A DNA stretch of 30,947 nt from positions 1 to 30,947 of the IMG/VR virus record IMGVR_UViG_3300021185_001185. One strand, 5' to 3'. Made by a program: the position numbers and the translations under genes. The DNA is from a virus. This document shows, piece by piece, positions 7,601 to 15,323 of this stretch (position 1 is the first letter of the stretch; each line of letters begins with the position of its first letter). Below the pieces are notes generated by a model. It was not told where the DNA came from and did no database searches. It was given only the letters and a program-made list of their open reading frames with translations.

Positions 7601-8376
7601 GCGGCTTGGCGTTCCTTCTTGTTCTTTGCAGATGCTGTGGCAATCTCTGAGTTTGTTTCCTCAGTAACTTTAACTACCTCATCAGGGGTCTTCGCCTTAC
7701 GAAGTTTCTTCGCACCTTTAGCAAACGCAAAGATAGCGGCTTCCATAGGGCCAGTCAGCATTAAGTCTTCTACTGCCATCTTGAACCGTAGTTGACCCTC
7801 AGTGTCACCGTCTTCAGCTTGTAAGAAGCGAGTAACTGGATTTGATAAGCTAGGGTACTCCTCAACGATGTCCGACAGGCGTTCATCATAAGGGTTGTGA
7901 GCAATCATTGAGGATGCCATTGAGTTACCAGCCGAAGCTAGAACCTTATCTAACTTACCACCGTCTTTAATTTTGCCCCGTGACAGTTTCTTAGCTGAAC
8001 CTGAGACAAGCTTTTGTCCAATCTTGAACTTACCAGCCCCTACAAGTCCGACACCAAACTGAGTGATATCCTCTACAACCTGACCAGCCCCTGTCTTAGG
8101 TCTGGGTGGTTCCCACAAAAGCCTGTCTGTCTCGTAGCCTTCTTCGTAGGTTCTACCGTCAATACCAACAGCACCCTCAAACAGGCCGCCGCCTTCCATA
8201 ACGTAATCAAGAACTGAACCACCAAACTGTATGGTTTCTTCAACAGCATCAGTAGCACCAGCAAACATACCTTTACCGATATCCACAGCGTAGTCACCGA
8301 CACCATAGTCACCAGTAATGTTGTTCTCTATTTTGCTAAGAGCCTTTTCTATTCTGTCTAAATCATACTGTGCCAT
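4678..8376 (-). CDS. Internal virion protein C, T7 gp16-like ejection protein, 1232 aa
   Basis: This is the largest protein in the window, close to T7 gp16 (about 1318 aa), and it lies in the gp16 position between the gp15-like and fiber genes. The N-terminus (MAQYDLDRIEKALSKIENNI) leads into a Gly-rich, weakly hydrophobic region (TQFGVGLVGAGKFKIGQKL). A Lys/Ala-rich helical stretch follows near residues 220-300 (KKERQAANAANTKARQSAER). The long second half contains GGEFFRSMILFNIKTHVTN and ALGTSLLGGMTALCF. T7 gp16 carries an N-terminal lytic transglycosylase; I see no such motif here (no ES..N or GLMQ), so the peptidoglycan-cutting function seems missing or located elsewhere. Assignment rests on position and size, with sequence similarity recalled only for marine relatives. 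Confidence 0.75.
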   Translation of the reverse strand: MAQYDLDRIEKALSKIENNITGDYGVGDYAVDIGKGMFAGATDAVEETIQFGGSVLDYVMEGGGLFEGAVGIDGRTYEEGYETDRLLWEPPRPKTGAGQVVEDITQFGVGLVGAGKFKIGQKLVSGSAKKLSRGKIKDGGKLDKVLASAGNSMASSMIAHNPYDERLSDIVEEYPSLSNPVTRFLQAEDGDTEGQLRFKMAVEDLMLTGPMEAAIFAFAKGAKKLRKAKTPDEVVKVTEETNSEIATASAKNKKERQAANAANTKARQSAEREAKKIAEKAKKGEDTSGMPRPKSTAYLADDIDNGAANKGMTREDHLTKNFKHPELVAKATAVGAKVSKKDTKRVLANKILDKTHPNGKKFTAEEPVEVVVKNADSGTTKAALPKKGFNAAQVKALTQGVESPKDIQEVFDESKGGVRLFNRNKDGDVPIVNYNDDVTSIIQDTINAMRPTLDKIKGHKDTAQTAKEISELLSATTGLKADQWLDSAFVYGKTIEEATVVLGAIDSLLMESGSRLHKIFSDKRFDTNLDIKQKGLDELSHFNKLLAAVKQVETPIGRGLQSRKNKIVDADAMNSQSAELGGEAALRKFRTTVLTSGGDIRNITKAASMGMTKFHKGAAMGGEFFRSMILFNIKTHVTNTISGFTETVLIPSERFVGSFLDWRTNPFGAEAKAVRTDFRYHMIGLFSTFKDSIRMAKKSLQAERNFLDPANTKLDGMDVENKITSGFVGLRKESLLGRNVDTIGKISRGSLRALGAEDEFFKQINYRARIFANAMREADVLMQAGKLDKDGMKAYALKKVDESFDDAGRGLDKDSTQYAREVTFTEDLDKGSFALTLQQATQQHPTFQLILPFVRTPTNLIVRGAQRTPLAYVLSKRYRETLKNGTQAERSQMLGRVALGTSLLGGMTALCFEGKLTGAGPVDPAQNKLWRAAGNQPYSILVNDKWHSYNRFDPVMMPVGLIANYFDMGKHLDIEDTTDVISTAAFALSQTVQDKAYLQGITNALDAITVGSQQDMNLAGTWLENTFTSFIPAAPLQIVEGVQRLTNDEGNYPELREAVGLVDKIRRRIPALNEQLPPKYNWLTGEAITNPDPFSTGFPVIPANTKVTEVGTELMRLNYPFRGVPRTLEGIKLSSEQLAFWSKQMGSTTLSGKTMLDAIAAVTRKTGYDKTDMSVYDGINLTAEIKVITQVMSAYRSKARADLLAQFPELKREYTARRANDRAGRQLLETNR
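6147..6163 (-). promoter_or_regulatory. Candidate SP6-like phage promoter inside the gp16-like gene
   Basis: The minus strand reads AAATGTGGACACTATCG (6163 to 6147) followed by GT. It shares GGACACTAT with the site after the RNA polymerase gene and TATCGG with the site before the late genes. It would feed the fiber and lysis genes. It lies in coding sequence, so chance is possible for any one site; the case rests on the set of four. Confidence 0.4.
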
Positions 8377-8381
8377 AGTTA

Positions 8382-10289
8382 TTATCTTCCTCTTCTAGAC
8401 CCGCGCCGAGATTCTGCGGAGCCTTCTTCTGGGACTTGACTGTTGTGCAACTCAATATCGTTAGCGATAGCTTCGATAGCTTCTTCAATGGATATGTCTG
8501 GGTGCGCTATATAAGGAGCAAGGAACTTCCCAAGGTTTGTGCTTTGCATAAATGCACCAACGCCATCTGGGTTCTGCCTAATCTCATTTGTTAGATTTTT
8601 GATTAGTGTGTGTAGTTCCTCTGGGTTTTTCTCCCAGCCACCTTCAGCGTTTCTCCAAGGCCACTCTTTGTTCTGCCACTTGGTGTAGGCATCATCACTT
8701 ATTGAGGTAGTAGCAAACTCTTCCTCTACTCTGGCTTGTGCCAAGGCTTTATATTTCTTTATCAACCTTGTTTGAAAGTCCAAAAGTTCCTTTGCGGCTT
8801 TCTCTTGTGTATAGCCGTCTTTACCAACTCTCCGTAGCTTCTCCAACATAGCCTGTGCCATCTCGCTACTAGCCTGAGTCGCAAGGTCTGTATTGTCTTC
8901 ATTGCTTAACAAGTTAGTAAGAGTGTCCTTTTGTTTAATGGCTTTCCTTAAACCAGACTTCAAATCATCAAGACCAAAGTCTTTAACAAAGCTGTTATAA
9001 ACTCCGTTGTTCAGATTTTGTAACTGAAGGGCATCCTGACCAGTGAGTTTTCCACTTTTCACACCTTCCTCAATAAGGTCTTCGGCATCTGCGCCAGCCG
9101 TCATGGTTTCAAGAACTTCGTCCATATAGTCTTGGTCACTGACCTCATCCATCCTACCCCGTTTTTGAAAGAACGTATCAAGGTTCTGTGCGGCTGTAGG
9201 GTCAATAATAGCTAACTCATCGCGTAGCTTCTTGTTCTCTGGGCTGTCGTAGATGCCCTCTGCAAACTTACCTTCAATAAGTTGCCTTCTGATGTTCTGA
9301 GTGATTTTCCGTACATTAGCCGTATCAGCCTTAACAGCTTGGTCATGCTCACTGTTAATGGCTCTTTCTCTGTCGTTAACTAAGGCTTCTCTGAGTGTCT
9401 CTACTTTATACTTGTTGGCTACGCCGTAAGTAGAACCTTTCAGTGCAATGTTCTCTAGAACTTGCAGATAAGGCTCAAAGTCTTCGCCTTTGTTTGCCGC
9501 CGCTTGTGCCACACCTTGAATATATTGTGTGGTGTCCTCTAGAAGCTGTGTAATGTTTACACCGTCATCTTTGGACTTCTGTATTCTGTTGTTAATAACG
9601 TCTGCACCTATTACAGGGTCAAACGTGTCATTTTCAATCTGCTCCTGAAAACCTTCATGTATTGTCTCAAGTTCGGTTCTGTGAGACTCCATCCGAGCTT
9701 CTCTAGCCCGTGCGATTTGATGCTGAAAGTTTTGCTGTCGTACTTGAGACTCAAATGCCTCAGTTACGCCGCCAAATTCCTCATTGAACATATCAGCACG
9801 AAAGCCATCAAGCTGGTTGTCTTCAGAGTATTTTTTACGTTGACCCGCCGCCCATGTAGGGAAGTCAAAGTTAGCGGTATCTTTCTGCTTGTCCCACTCC
9901 ATATAAAGGTTGTCACCAAACTCTTTGGCGTGATTACGAAGCAAGGAGCGAGAGAAACCCTCTGCCCAGAATGGTGAGTAGGTTTCAGGTATTTCGCCCT
10001 TTTTAATAGCGTTCTCAAATTCTAGGCGTTCTGCTGGTGATGCACTGGAGTAAAACTTTTCACCTTTTTCTTCTTCGGAGGATTTATACTCATCCTTTGC
10101 GTCACCGATATACTTTTGTAATTTTGGTTCTATTGCACTCAGCGCACTGAATAGCTGTTTTGATTGATTAACCGCTCGTGTATCCAAAGCTGGACGAATG
10201 TACGAATCCACGGGACGGGCAACTACCCGCTGTGTTTCCGCCATAGACCGCAGTCTGCTGGTATCAACTCTAACTCTTTTTTTTGCCAT
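8382..10289 (-). CDS. Internal virion protein B, T7 gp15-like, 635 aa
   Basis: The start MAKKRVRVDTSRLRSMAETQ is basic; the remainder is a long, mainly helical, charged protein without membrane segments or catalytic motifs. It ends in a basic tail (SAESRRGSRRGR). T7 gp15 is about 747 aa and helical, and forms the ejection channel with gp14 and gp16. Size, composition and place between the gp14-like and gp16-like genes support the call. W-rich stretches near residues 540-555 (TKWQNKEWPWRNAEGGW) may be contact surfaces. The ribosome-binding site before the ATG is weak. Five bases separate it from the gp16-like gene. The position is strong evidence; direct sequence recognition is weak. Confidence 0.75.
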   Translation of the reverse strand: MAKKRVRVDTSRLRSMAETQRVVARPVDSYIRPALDTRAVNQSKQLFSALSAIEPKLQKYIGDAKDEYKSSEEEKGEKFYSSASPAERLEFENAIKKGEIPETYSPFWAEGFSRSLLRNHAKEFGDNLYMEWDKQKDTANFDFPTWAAGQRKKYSEDNQLDGFRADMFNEEFGGVTEAFESQVRQQNFQHQIARAREARMESHRTELETIHEGFQEQIENDTFDPVIGADVINNRIQKSKDDGVNITQLLEDTTQYIQGVAQAAANKGEDFEPYLQVLENIALKGSTYGVANKYKVETLREALVNDRERAINSEHDQAVKADTANVRKITQNIRRQLIEGKFAEGIYDSPENKKLRDELAIIDPTAAQNLDTFFQKRGRMDEVSDQDYMDEVLETMTAGADAEDLIEEGVKSGKLTGQDALQLQNLNNGVYNSFVKDFGLDDLKSGLRKAIKQKDTLTNLLSNEDNTDLATQASSEMAQAMLEKLRRVGKDGYTQEKAAKELLDFQTRLIKKYKALAQARVEEEFATTSISDDAYTKWQNKEWPWRNAEGGWEKNPEELHTLIKNLTNEIRQNPDGVGAFMQSTNLGKFLAPYIAHPDISIEEAIEAIANDIELHNSQVPEEGSAESRRGSRRGR

Positions 10290-10312
10290 TAATTATCTCT
10301 TATCTATGGGGT

Positions 10313-10912
10313 TTATGGGCCTGATGAGCCTGTGTGAAGCTTTTGGGTACTCATATCCTTGCGGTATGACCCATAGCCTTCTAGGGCTGTACCACCAATC
10401 TGTAGACCAGTAGCTAGTAAGCTAGGTTGCTGACCTTGGGATACAGAGTTGATACGGTTCTCAGCTTGTGTGAGAAGACCTTCGCGCTCCACTTTACTTT
10501 GCTGACTAACAGCTTCTAAGTTTCTGTTAATTGTACCTTCGTTGTTTAAACGGGTTCTCTCAACATCATTGAGTAACTGAGCAATAGACCCACCAGCCAC
10601 ACCCGCTTCTCCAGCGGATACAACCATTCTTGCTTGGGCTTTTGCCGCCTCGATATTGCTCGACATAATTTTATCACTAGCCGCCGCACGTTCCTGTTCA
10701 TCTCTTACAGCCAACTGACGGGATTGCTCTAACATGGAGCGTTGGGCTAATAGTTTATTCTGGTTGAATTGGTTTTGCTGTGCTTTTGCGGCAGACTTCT
10801 GGCTTTGATACTGCGCGTAAGCACCTAATGCACTAACAGCCGTTGATGCGATAGATAGCGCAGTTATTGTGCTAGAAGACATTGCCACGCCAGCCACTAC
10901 GGGTGGACACAT
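10313..10912 (-). CDS. Internal virion protein A, T7 gp14-like, 199 aa
   Basis: The length nearly equals T7 gp14 (196 aa). Like gp14 it starts MC and then has a hydrophobic small-residue N-terminal helix (ITALSIASTAVSALGAYAQY), a long Gln/Ala/Arg-rich helix (KSAAKAQQNQFNQNKLLAQR), and a Gly/Ala patch (VVSAGEAGVAGGSIAQLL) that could enter a membrane. In T7, gp14 leaves the capsid at infection and forms the outer-membrane part of the ejection conduit. AGGAG precedes the ATG at good spacing, and four bases separate it from the previous gene. Order gp13-gp14-gp15-gp16 is conserved here. Confidence 0.85.
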   Translation of the reverse strand: MCPPVVAGVAMSSSTITALSIASTAVSALGAYAQYQSQKSAAKAQQNQFNQNKLLAQRSMLEQSRQLAVRDEQERAAASDKIMSSNIEAAKAQARMVVSAGEAGVAGGSIAQLLNDVERTRLNNEGTINRNLEAVSQQSKVEREGLLTQAENRINSVSQGQQPSLLATGLQIGGTALEGYGSYRKDMSTQKLHTGSSGP

Positions 10913-10915
10913 ATG

Positions 10916-11380
10916 TCACTCCTTTATTCTTACAAATTCGTAGAAAGGTTTTGGGTTTACCCCATACTCAGGGTGTAATTTGATAAACGTAAACCCAAGA
11001 AGCCTTAACCATTTAATAGATTTCTCGTTATCAACGTCTATGAAGTTAACCAATACGGGGTACTGGTTGTTTATTTCTTTAACCCATAGCTTGCTCTGTG
11101 GAACAAACTGACGGGCATGAGAACGATTGTAGATTTCATTACTCATCAACAACCAAGGAACACCAACAGTCTCATCATGCTTGGTAACACCAAACATTCC
11201 TATAATGTCCTTATTGTCTCCTATGATGGTATTGCACTGTTCTGAGGCCAAAAAAGAAAACCGAAGTGCTGACAACGGGTTTAACCCATGTGATGCCCAC
11301 ACTTCGGCTTTATCTTCTTTTCGTAACTTCGGTGCTAATACTTTACAATCGCCATACTTAGATGGACGATAATGACCCAT
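10916..11380 (-). CDS. T7 gp13-like protein with GNAT-type fold, 154 aa
   Basis: MGHYRPSKYGDCKVLAPKLR aligns with the start of T7 gp13 (138 aa; R-P-T-K-x-x-D). The second half (VLVNFIDVDNEKSIKWLRLL, then GFTFIKLHPEYGVN and PFYEFVRIKE) is the C-terminal pattern of GNAT acetyltransferases: a conserved N at the start of the last helix, then G-F. In T7 this protein is needed for virion assembly, and no acetyl-transfer has been tied to it. The fold may be used structurally; I cannot see a convincing acetyl-CoA loop. It lies between the gp12 and gp14 equivalents, with AGGAG ten bases upstream of its ATG. Confidence 0.75.
   Translation of the reverse strand: MGHYRPSKYGDCKVLAPKLRKEDKAEVWASHGLNPLSALRFSFLASEQCNTIIGDNKDIIGMFGVTKHDETVGVPWLLMSNEIYNRSHARQFVPQSKLWVKEINNQYPVLVNFIDVDNEKSIKWLRLLGFTFIKLHPEYGVNPKPFYEFVRIKE
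11200..11216 (-). promoter_or_regulatory. Candidate SP6-like phage promoter inside the gp13-like gene
   Basis: The minus strand reads CAATAAGGACATTATAG (11216 to 11200) followed by GAATG. It shares GGACATTAT with the late-gene site near 20560 and TATAG with the site near 29420. If active it would boost the ejection proteins and the fiber. It is coding, so it is a candidate by motif only. Confidence 0.4.
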
Positions 11381-11383
11381 TTA

Positions 11384-13693
11384 TTACATTCTCCTAGAAC
11401 GTAGGACATAAAAACCTTCCCACTCTGCCGATTGGAAAACGCAGGGTAGAAAGCTTTCACTCTCTAGTTCAATAGTGATGTCTGTGGATTTAGCCAAAAC
11501 TGGAAAAGAGAACGTCCCGCTGTCTATGGACACTGTTCCTATCACGTTGTTCTGACTTCCTAGATTTCTACCAGTAAAGACCTTCGTAGAGGTTGCTCGT
11601 TTATCTGGCGTTACGTTTGTCTTAAAGAAACCGCTGTCATTATAGACAAGGTTCCAGTTTTTAATCTGTAGTCTACCAATGGTAACAGGGGCATTATCCT
11701 GCTTAATAACCTGTTCAGAAAATCGGTATAAAAACTTGTAGCTAATACCCGCATATATAATCTCACCAGCGGTTATTCGTAGGTTCGCTTGCGCCAGAGT
11801 GAGGCTCTCACCCTTTTGGCTTACATAAATAAGATTACTATCTGTGTAGGGCATAGTTGTTACCCCACCAGTTTGCATCTTGACCCGCCTGTCTAGTAAA
11901 ACAGGATGGTCTGCTTCCATGTCTGCAATGGCTGTGTCAGTAGATAAGTTTACTTTCTCAAGGCATATATCTGTACCTCTTTTAATAATTATAAATATCT
12001 CTGACTTATTGAAGTCTACGTTTAGAACCTCACCACCCATAGTCCATTCAGACCATGATGATTGTAGTTTTTCCGTATTGTTCCAATAGTAGCGGTACAC
12101 ATATATCTTCGTTTTATCTTCATCGGTGAGAAGTAAAAGTGAGTCCTCGTTAGATGAGGCGGATAACTTAGTTACTTCCCCTTTGATATATGAGGGAACG
12201 TGGGCCGTAATATCAGCCGCATCATTGGTGTCCGTATCTGTCTCAACAAAGTACTCTCTCATACCAGACACTGAGCCACGTTTAGTAGGGAAGTAAATAT
12301 ACTTACCAGCCCCCACAGGCTTTGCTCTCAGGCTTGCTTCAAACTGTGTTGTTACATCAATCGAAACCGTATCGGGTGCTAAGATGTCTGTAGATGTTAA
12401 CTTAAACTGTGTTAGGTCTGAGAACAGAAGTAATTGCTCTGAGAAGGGAACCGCGTGTTTAAGGATTGAAACTTGGTTGTTAGACACAGCCACATCAATA
12501 GGCGCAGAATCAACAAAGGTAATCACAGTGTTATTGAAGAAATTAAAGTAGGAGCCACTCTCCGACATAATTACGTTTTCGTCAGACAGAAACCCTAGCC
12601 TATTTTTATGAAAGAACAGGTCATTAATCTTGTAATCAACAAATGAAGGGAAGGGGTTTGTATCATCATCTCCAGCTTCTCTGTCTTTCCATTCGGCTGG
12701 TTTAAACGTAAACTGACCATTAGCCTCGCGTATAAGCTGGTGAGGCATTGTGGTAACATCAAAGTTACGCTCTAAGTCTGGCTTTGTGACTTCTTTCCAA
12801 ACAAGGCCACCACCTTGCCCAGATGGGTCAGTCAGTTGAACAAAGTAATCATCCTGACCTTTCTGATTATCACCTGTTACCTCAATAAGAAAACCTTCTT
12901 TACCAGTATTTGGTAGCTTCTTAAAATCATCAACTGTGTCCTTAAATGCAAAGATGAATGTATCACCTCTTGAATCTGATGCACTAATAGAGAATTCGTT
13001 ACCATCATTTCTTTTGATGTTAATTATATTTCCTATGAGTTGGACAGTAAAACCAGCGGGTAGGTTGCCTTGAAGAGTGGCTTTTAAATCACCCGCAATC
13101 TTATTGGTTCTCACATCAGATTGATTTGAAGCGTTGGCACTATCTAAGGTAAGCTTAGTAGCACTGTAGGTACCACCATTATACTTAACATAAATTTTGA
13201 AGTCTGTTTTGTAGTCACCTTGTTTCACATAAAACATACCCTCTGGAACTCGTGAGGGTGATTTGTTGTTACTATCTTTGGTAACTACGGCTGTCTTGTT
13301 AACGATAAAAGTGTAATCAGCAATTGTTGTTGCGGAGATTTGTGTAGATGGGTCAGTTAACCCACTAAGATAATTCACAGCGGTGGCTGGGTCTGAGTTA
13401 ACCTGTATCTCTATTCCGCTTTTATCATATATCTTTAGCGCACCCGCTGTAACAATAAGAGTATAAAACTCGTTATCACTTCTGCGGATTGTGTGAATAA
13501 ACGCGGAGTCTACGCTTGTCGGAATGTTTTGAAGGGTTGCAACGTGTTCAGTGCAGGGACGCTTTTTTAGACCTTCAACAACGGTAGACAGGCCGTTTTC
13601 CTGAACTTGCGCTTGTGTTTTCAATCTTAGAGATGCTGGCTGTTGTGATATGCCATTAATAAGGTTTGGTATAGAAGCGGAAACTAGAGACAT
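11384..13693 (-). CDS. Tail tubular protein B, T7 gp12-like nozzle, 769 aa
   Basis: It aligns by eye with T7 gp12 (794 aa) over its length: SIPNLINGISQQPASLR with the ISQQP signature, VVEGLKKRPCTEHV, IADYTFIVNK, FPSFVDYKINDLFFHKNRLG with FLSDENVIMSESGSYFNFF, DSAPIDVAVSNNQVSILKHA with VPFSEQLLLFSD, HVPSYIKGEV, and a C-terminal WEGFYVLRSRRM. It forms the nozzle at the end of the stubby tail, where fibers attach. I place the start at ATG 13693: GGGAGAG lies upstream, and the longer in-frame GTG at 13711 overlaps that Shine-Dalgarno. One base separates it from the gp11-like gene, so the two are translated together. Confidence 0.95.
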   Translation of the reverse strand: MSLVSASIPNLINGISQQPASLRLKTQAQVQENGLSTVVEGLKKRPCTEHVATLQNIPTSVDSAFIHTIRRSDNEFYTLIVTAGALKIYDKSGIEIQVNSDPATAVNYLSGLTDPSTQISATTIADYTFIVNKTAVVTKDSNNKSPSRVPEGMFYVKQGDYKTDFKIYVKYNGGTYSATKLTLDSANASNQSDVRTNKIAGDLKATLQGNLPAGFTVQLIGNIINIKRNDGNEFSISASDSRGDTFIFAFKDTVDDFKKLPNTGKEGFLIEVTGDNQKGQDDYFVQLTDPSGQGGGLVWKEVTKPDLERNFDVTTMPHQLIREANGQFTFKPAEWKDREAGDDDTNPFPSFVDYKINDLFFHKNRLGFLSDENVIMSESGSYFNFFNNTVITFVDSAPIDVAVSNNQVSILKHAVPFSEQLLLFSDLTQFKLTSTDILAPDTVSIDVTTQFEASLRAKPVGAGKYIYFPTKRGSVSGMREYFVETDTDTNDAADITAHVPSYIKGEVTKLSASSNEDSLLLLTDEDKTKIYVYRYYWNNTEKLQSSWSEWTMGGEVLNVDFNKSEIFIIIKRGTDICLEKVNLSTDTAIADMEADHPVLLDRRVKMQTGGVTTMPYTDSNLIYVSQKGESLTLAQANLRITAGEIIYAGISYKFLYRFSEQVIKQDNAPVTIGRLQIKNWNLVYNDSGFFKTNVTPDKRATSTKVFTGRNLGSQNNVIGTVSIDSGTFSFPVLAKSTDITIELESESFLPCVFQSAEWEGFYVLRSRRM

Positions 13694-13694
13694 T

Positions 13695-14297
13695 TTATAA
13701 TACTCTCCCACCTAGTCTGTCGATGATTGATGCCACCACATAATTATCAAAGATGTTATTATCATTAGCGTCACTGTCAGAATCTTTAAGTTCAACAAGG
13801 GCTACTAATTCATCTCTTTGCTGAAAAGCGTGGAGTTCAGGAGAACCAACAACACGGTCTTGGAATATTCTTGCAGACCGTATAGTGATGTATCTACGAG
13901 CGGCTTCGGGTAAATCCTCAAAGTCGAGATATACAACCACGTTCATTTTTATAGCTGTTACCGCTGGGTCAAAAAAGAACGTATTATTAACTCTGTCATA
14001 AATCCTTGCTCCACGAGCAACTACATCGAATGTTCCTGTTCTTGAAGTGGACATCTCAATACGCAAAATGTTTGTGGGGAGAGGGAACTGATTGGTAGAG
14101 TCAGGTGTAAACTCACGCTCAAAGTCGGTATTAAATGACCATCCTTGTGATTGGGTTTCCCGACTAACTTCATCAATAATCTTCTCGGCGGTTTCCGCAT
14201 CCACCAACCCAGAGTTAACTGAGTTAACTGGTGCTTCACCGATAGCACCTAGAAGGGTGTTTACGGCTTCCAGTTTTGTGGTTGCTAAAAGGGGCAT
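13695..14297 (-). CDS. Tail tubular protein A, T7 gp11-like gatekeeper, 200 aa
   Basis: The length matches T7 gp11 (196 aa), and so do the motifs: LEAVNTLLGAIGEAPVNSVN (T7: AVNDILASIGEPPV), QSQGWSFNTDFE (T7: QSRGWTFN), LPEAARRYITIRSARIFQDR, and VVGSPELHAFQQRDE. In T7 it forms the ring between portal and nozzle. The ATG at 14297 overlaps the preceding stop (TAATG) with GAGGAA upstream. A copy of the doubled GTTAAC palindrome lies in its early coding region, encoding VNSVNS. Confidence 0.93.
   Translation of the reverse strand: MPLLATTKLEAVNTLLGAIGEAPVNSVNSGLVDAETAEKIIDEVSRETQSQGWSFNTDFEREFTPDSTNQFPLPTNILRIEMSTSRTGTFDVVARGARIYDRVNNTFFFDPAVTAIKMNVVVYLDFEDLPEAARRYITIRSARIFQDRVVGSPELHAFQQRDELVALVELKDSDSDANDNNIFDNYVVASIIDRLGGRVL
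14213..14229. repeat. Doubled GTTAAC palindrome, copy C (inside the gp11-like gene)
   Basis: AGTTAACTGAGTTAACT: two 8-bp palindromes with one spacer base. It is read as VNSVNS in the tail protein, a different frame from copy B in the DNA polymerase gene. Confidence 0.8.
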
Positions 14298-14641
14298 TAT
14301 CCGTTCCTCGTTTTCTTCTTAATTTTCATGTTTTTATATGCGGCTAATATGCGTCTGCCTTTGGCTACCGCCGAGGCTTTATCACCGTGATGACCCCAAG
14401 CTTCTAGTGATAACTTGAGGCGAGTCTTGTTGCCCTTTTCATCACGCAGTGGGCCTTTAGCTGAACCCATGCGAGTAAGAAACGAGCCTTTACGCCTTTT
14501 CTTTTCTGGCGTATCTGCTGACTTCTTTACGGGTGCTTTTAGTGTGCCACCTGTCTGCGCCTTGTATGACGCACGACCTTTTGCATTTAGACCGCCCTTT
14601 TTATTCTGACCCGCCTTGCGAGTCCAAGCTGGCGATTTCAT
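14297..14641 (-). CDS. Small basic DUF6321-like protein, 114 aa
   Basis: MKSPAWTRKAGQNKKGGLNA opens a Lys/Arg-rich protein with KGGLNAKGRASYKAQTGG, LKAPVKK, KRRKGSFLTRMGSAKGPLRD and RLKLSLEAWGHHGDKASA. This K-K-G-G-L ... S-F-x-x-R-M ... K-G-P pattern is a small family widespread in marine phages that I recall as DUF6321, of unknown function. It is probably a virion or DNA-associated protein, given its charge and its place between capsid and tail genes. Its stop overlaps the gp11-like start. Confidence 0.7.
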   Translation of the reverse strand: MKSPAWTRKAGQNKKGGLNAKGRASYKAQTGGTLKAPVKKSADTPEKKRRKGSFLTRMGSAKGPLRDEKGNKTRLKLSLEAWGHHGDKASAVAKGRRILAAYKNMKIKKKTRNG

Positions 14642-14643
14642 AA

Positions 14644-14850
14644 TTAACCCTTTGCATACCTACGAACTTTTTTATCAGGCTTCGTATTCTTTGTGGGTTT
14701 CTTTTCAGCCTTCTTTGGGTTTGGCTTTCTTTTTTTAAGTGGGCCTGTACGCTCTGAGTTCATTGGGTGAGCAGGGTCAGCCTTGTGGTGGTGACCATTT
14801 TTCTTTTTGTATCGTCTAAAGGCTTCCGCCTTACTTATAGGAGTAGTCAT
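14644..14850 (-). CDS. Small highly basic protein, 68 aa
   Basis: MTTPISKAEAFRRYKKKNGH is followed by runs of Lys and Pro (KKRKPNPKKAEKKPTKNTKP) and the end KKVRRYAKG. There is no recognisable domain; about a third of the residues are Lys or Arg. The ATG overlaps the previous stop as ATGA. It belongs to a block of four basic proteins after the capsid gene. Function is unknown; nucleic-acid binding is inferred from charge alone. Confidence 0.6.
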   Translation of the reverse strand: MTTPISKAEAFRRYKKKNGHHHKADPAHPMNSERTGPLKKRKPNPKKAEKKPTKNTKPDKKVRRYAKG

Positions 14851-15323
14851 TGCTTCTTTTTCCTTAAAGTGCCGTCACCCATTTTTGTAGGGGACATAAC
14901 TGTTGCTACAACACCAAGGGGGCTAAGTGCTTTACCCGCCTTAAATACTTTCTTTAGGTACTTCCTGACCTTAGATGTTGAGTTTTTAGAGATAATCTTT
15001 TTCTGAGCCTTTATCTGTGACTTCTTATCTTTTCGCCCATTTTTATCCAAGTGACGGTCAGATATTCGCTCTAAGCGTTCTTTTTCCATCTTGGCAATTT
15101 TAGTTTTGGTCTGCTTGATGTCACGATGCAGAGCCTCACGCTCTTGAGCATCACGCTTTTCTAATTTCCGTCTTAGCTTACTTTTCTTACTTGTCTTACT
15201 TGAAATTTTATTAGCACCAGCAACCGCCGCCGCTGAAGCCGCCACAGACCCAAAATAGGCCGCCGCCGCTTGCTTCTTTTCTTTGTGGCTTGTACCACTC
15301 GTTTTATATCTTCGTTCAGCCAT
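14847..15323 (-). CDS. Basic coiled-coil protein, 158 aa
   Basis: The N-terminus (MAERRYKTSGTSHKEKKQAA) is followed by a small hydrophobic Ala-rich patch (YFGSVAASAAAVAGAN). Next comes a long charged coil rich in Lys, Arg and Glu (KLRRKLEKRDAQEREALHRD, KTKIAKMEKERLERI). The C-terminal part is KVRKYLKKVFKAGKALSPLG with a final KKKQ. I recognise no family. The stop and start overlaps on both sides place it in the same translational unit as its neighbours. Its weak hydrophobic patch and basic coil would suit a head-internal or ejected protein, but that is speculation. Confidence 0.6.
   Translation of the reverse strand: MAERRYKTSGTSHKEKKQAAAAYFGSVAASAAAVAGANKISSKTSKKSKLRRKLEKRDAQEREALHRDIKQTKTKIAKMEKERLERISDRHLDKNGRKDKKSQIKAQKKIISKNSTSKVRKYLKKVFKAGKALSPLGVVATVMSPTKMGDGTLRKKKQ

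Noticed and set aside
7085-7795. Plus-strand open frame of 236 codons
   Set aside because: It lies wholly antisense to the gp16-like gene, is Ser/Ala/Phe-rich in the way mirror frames are, and has no recognisable motif or neighbour on that strand.
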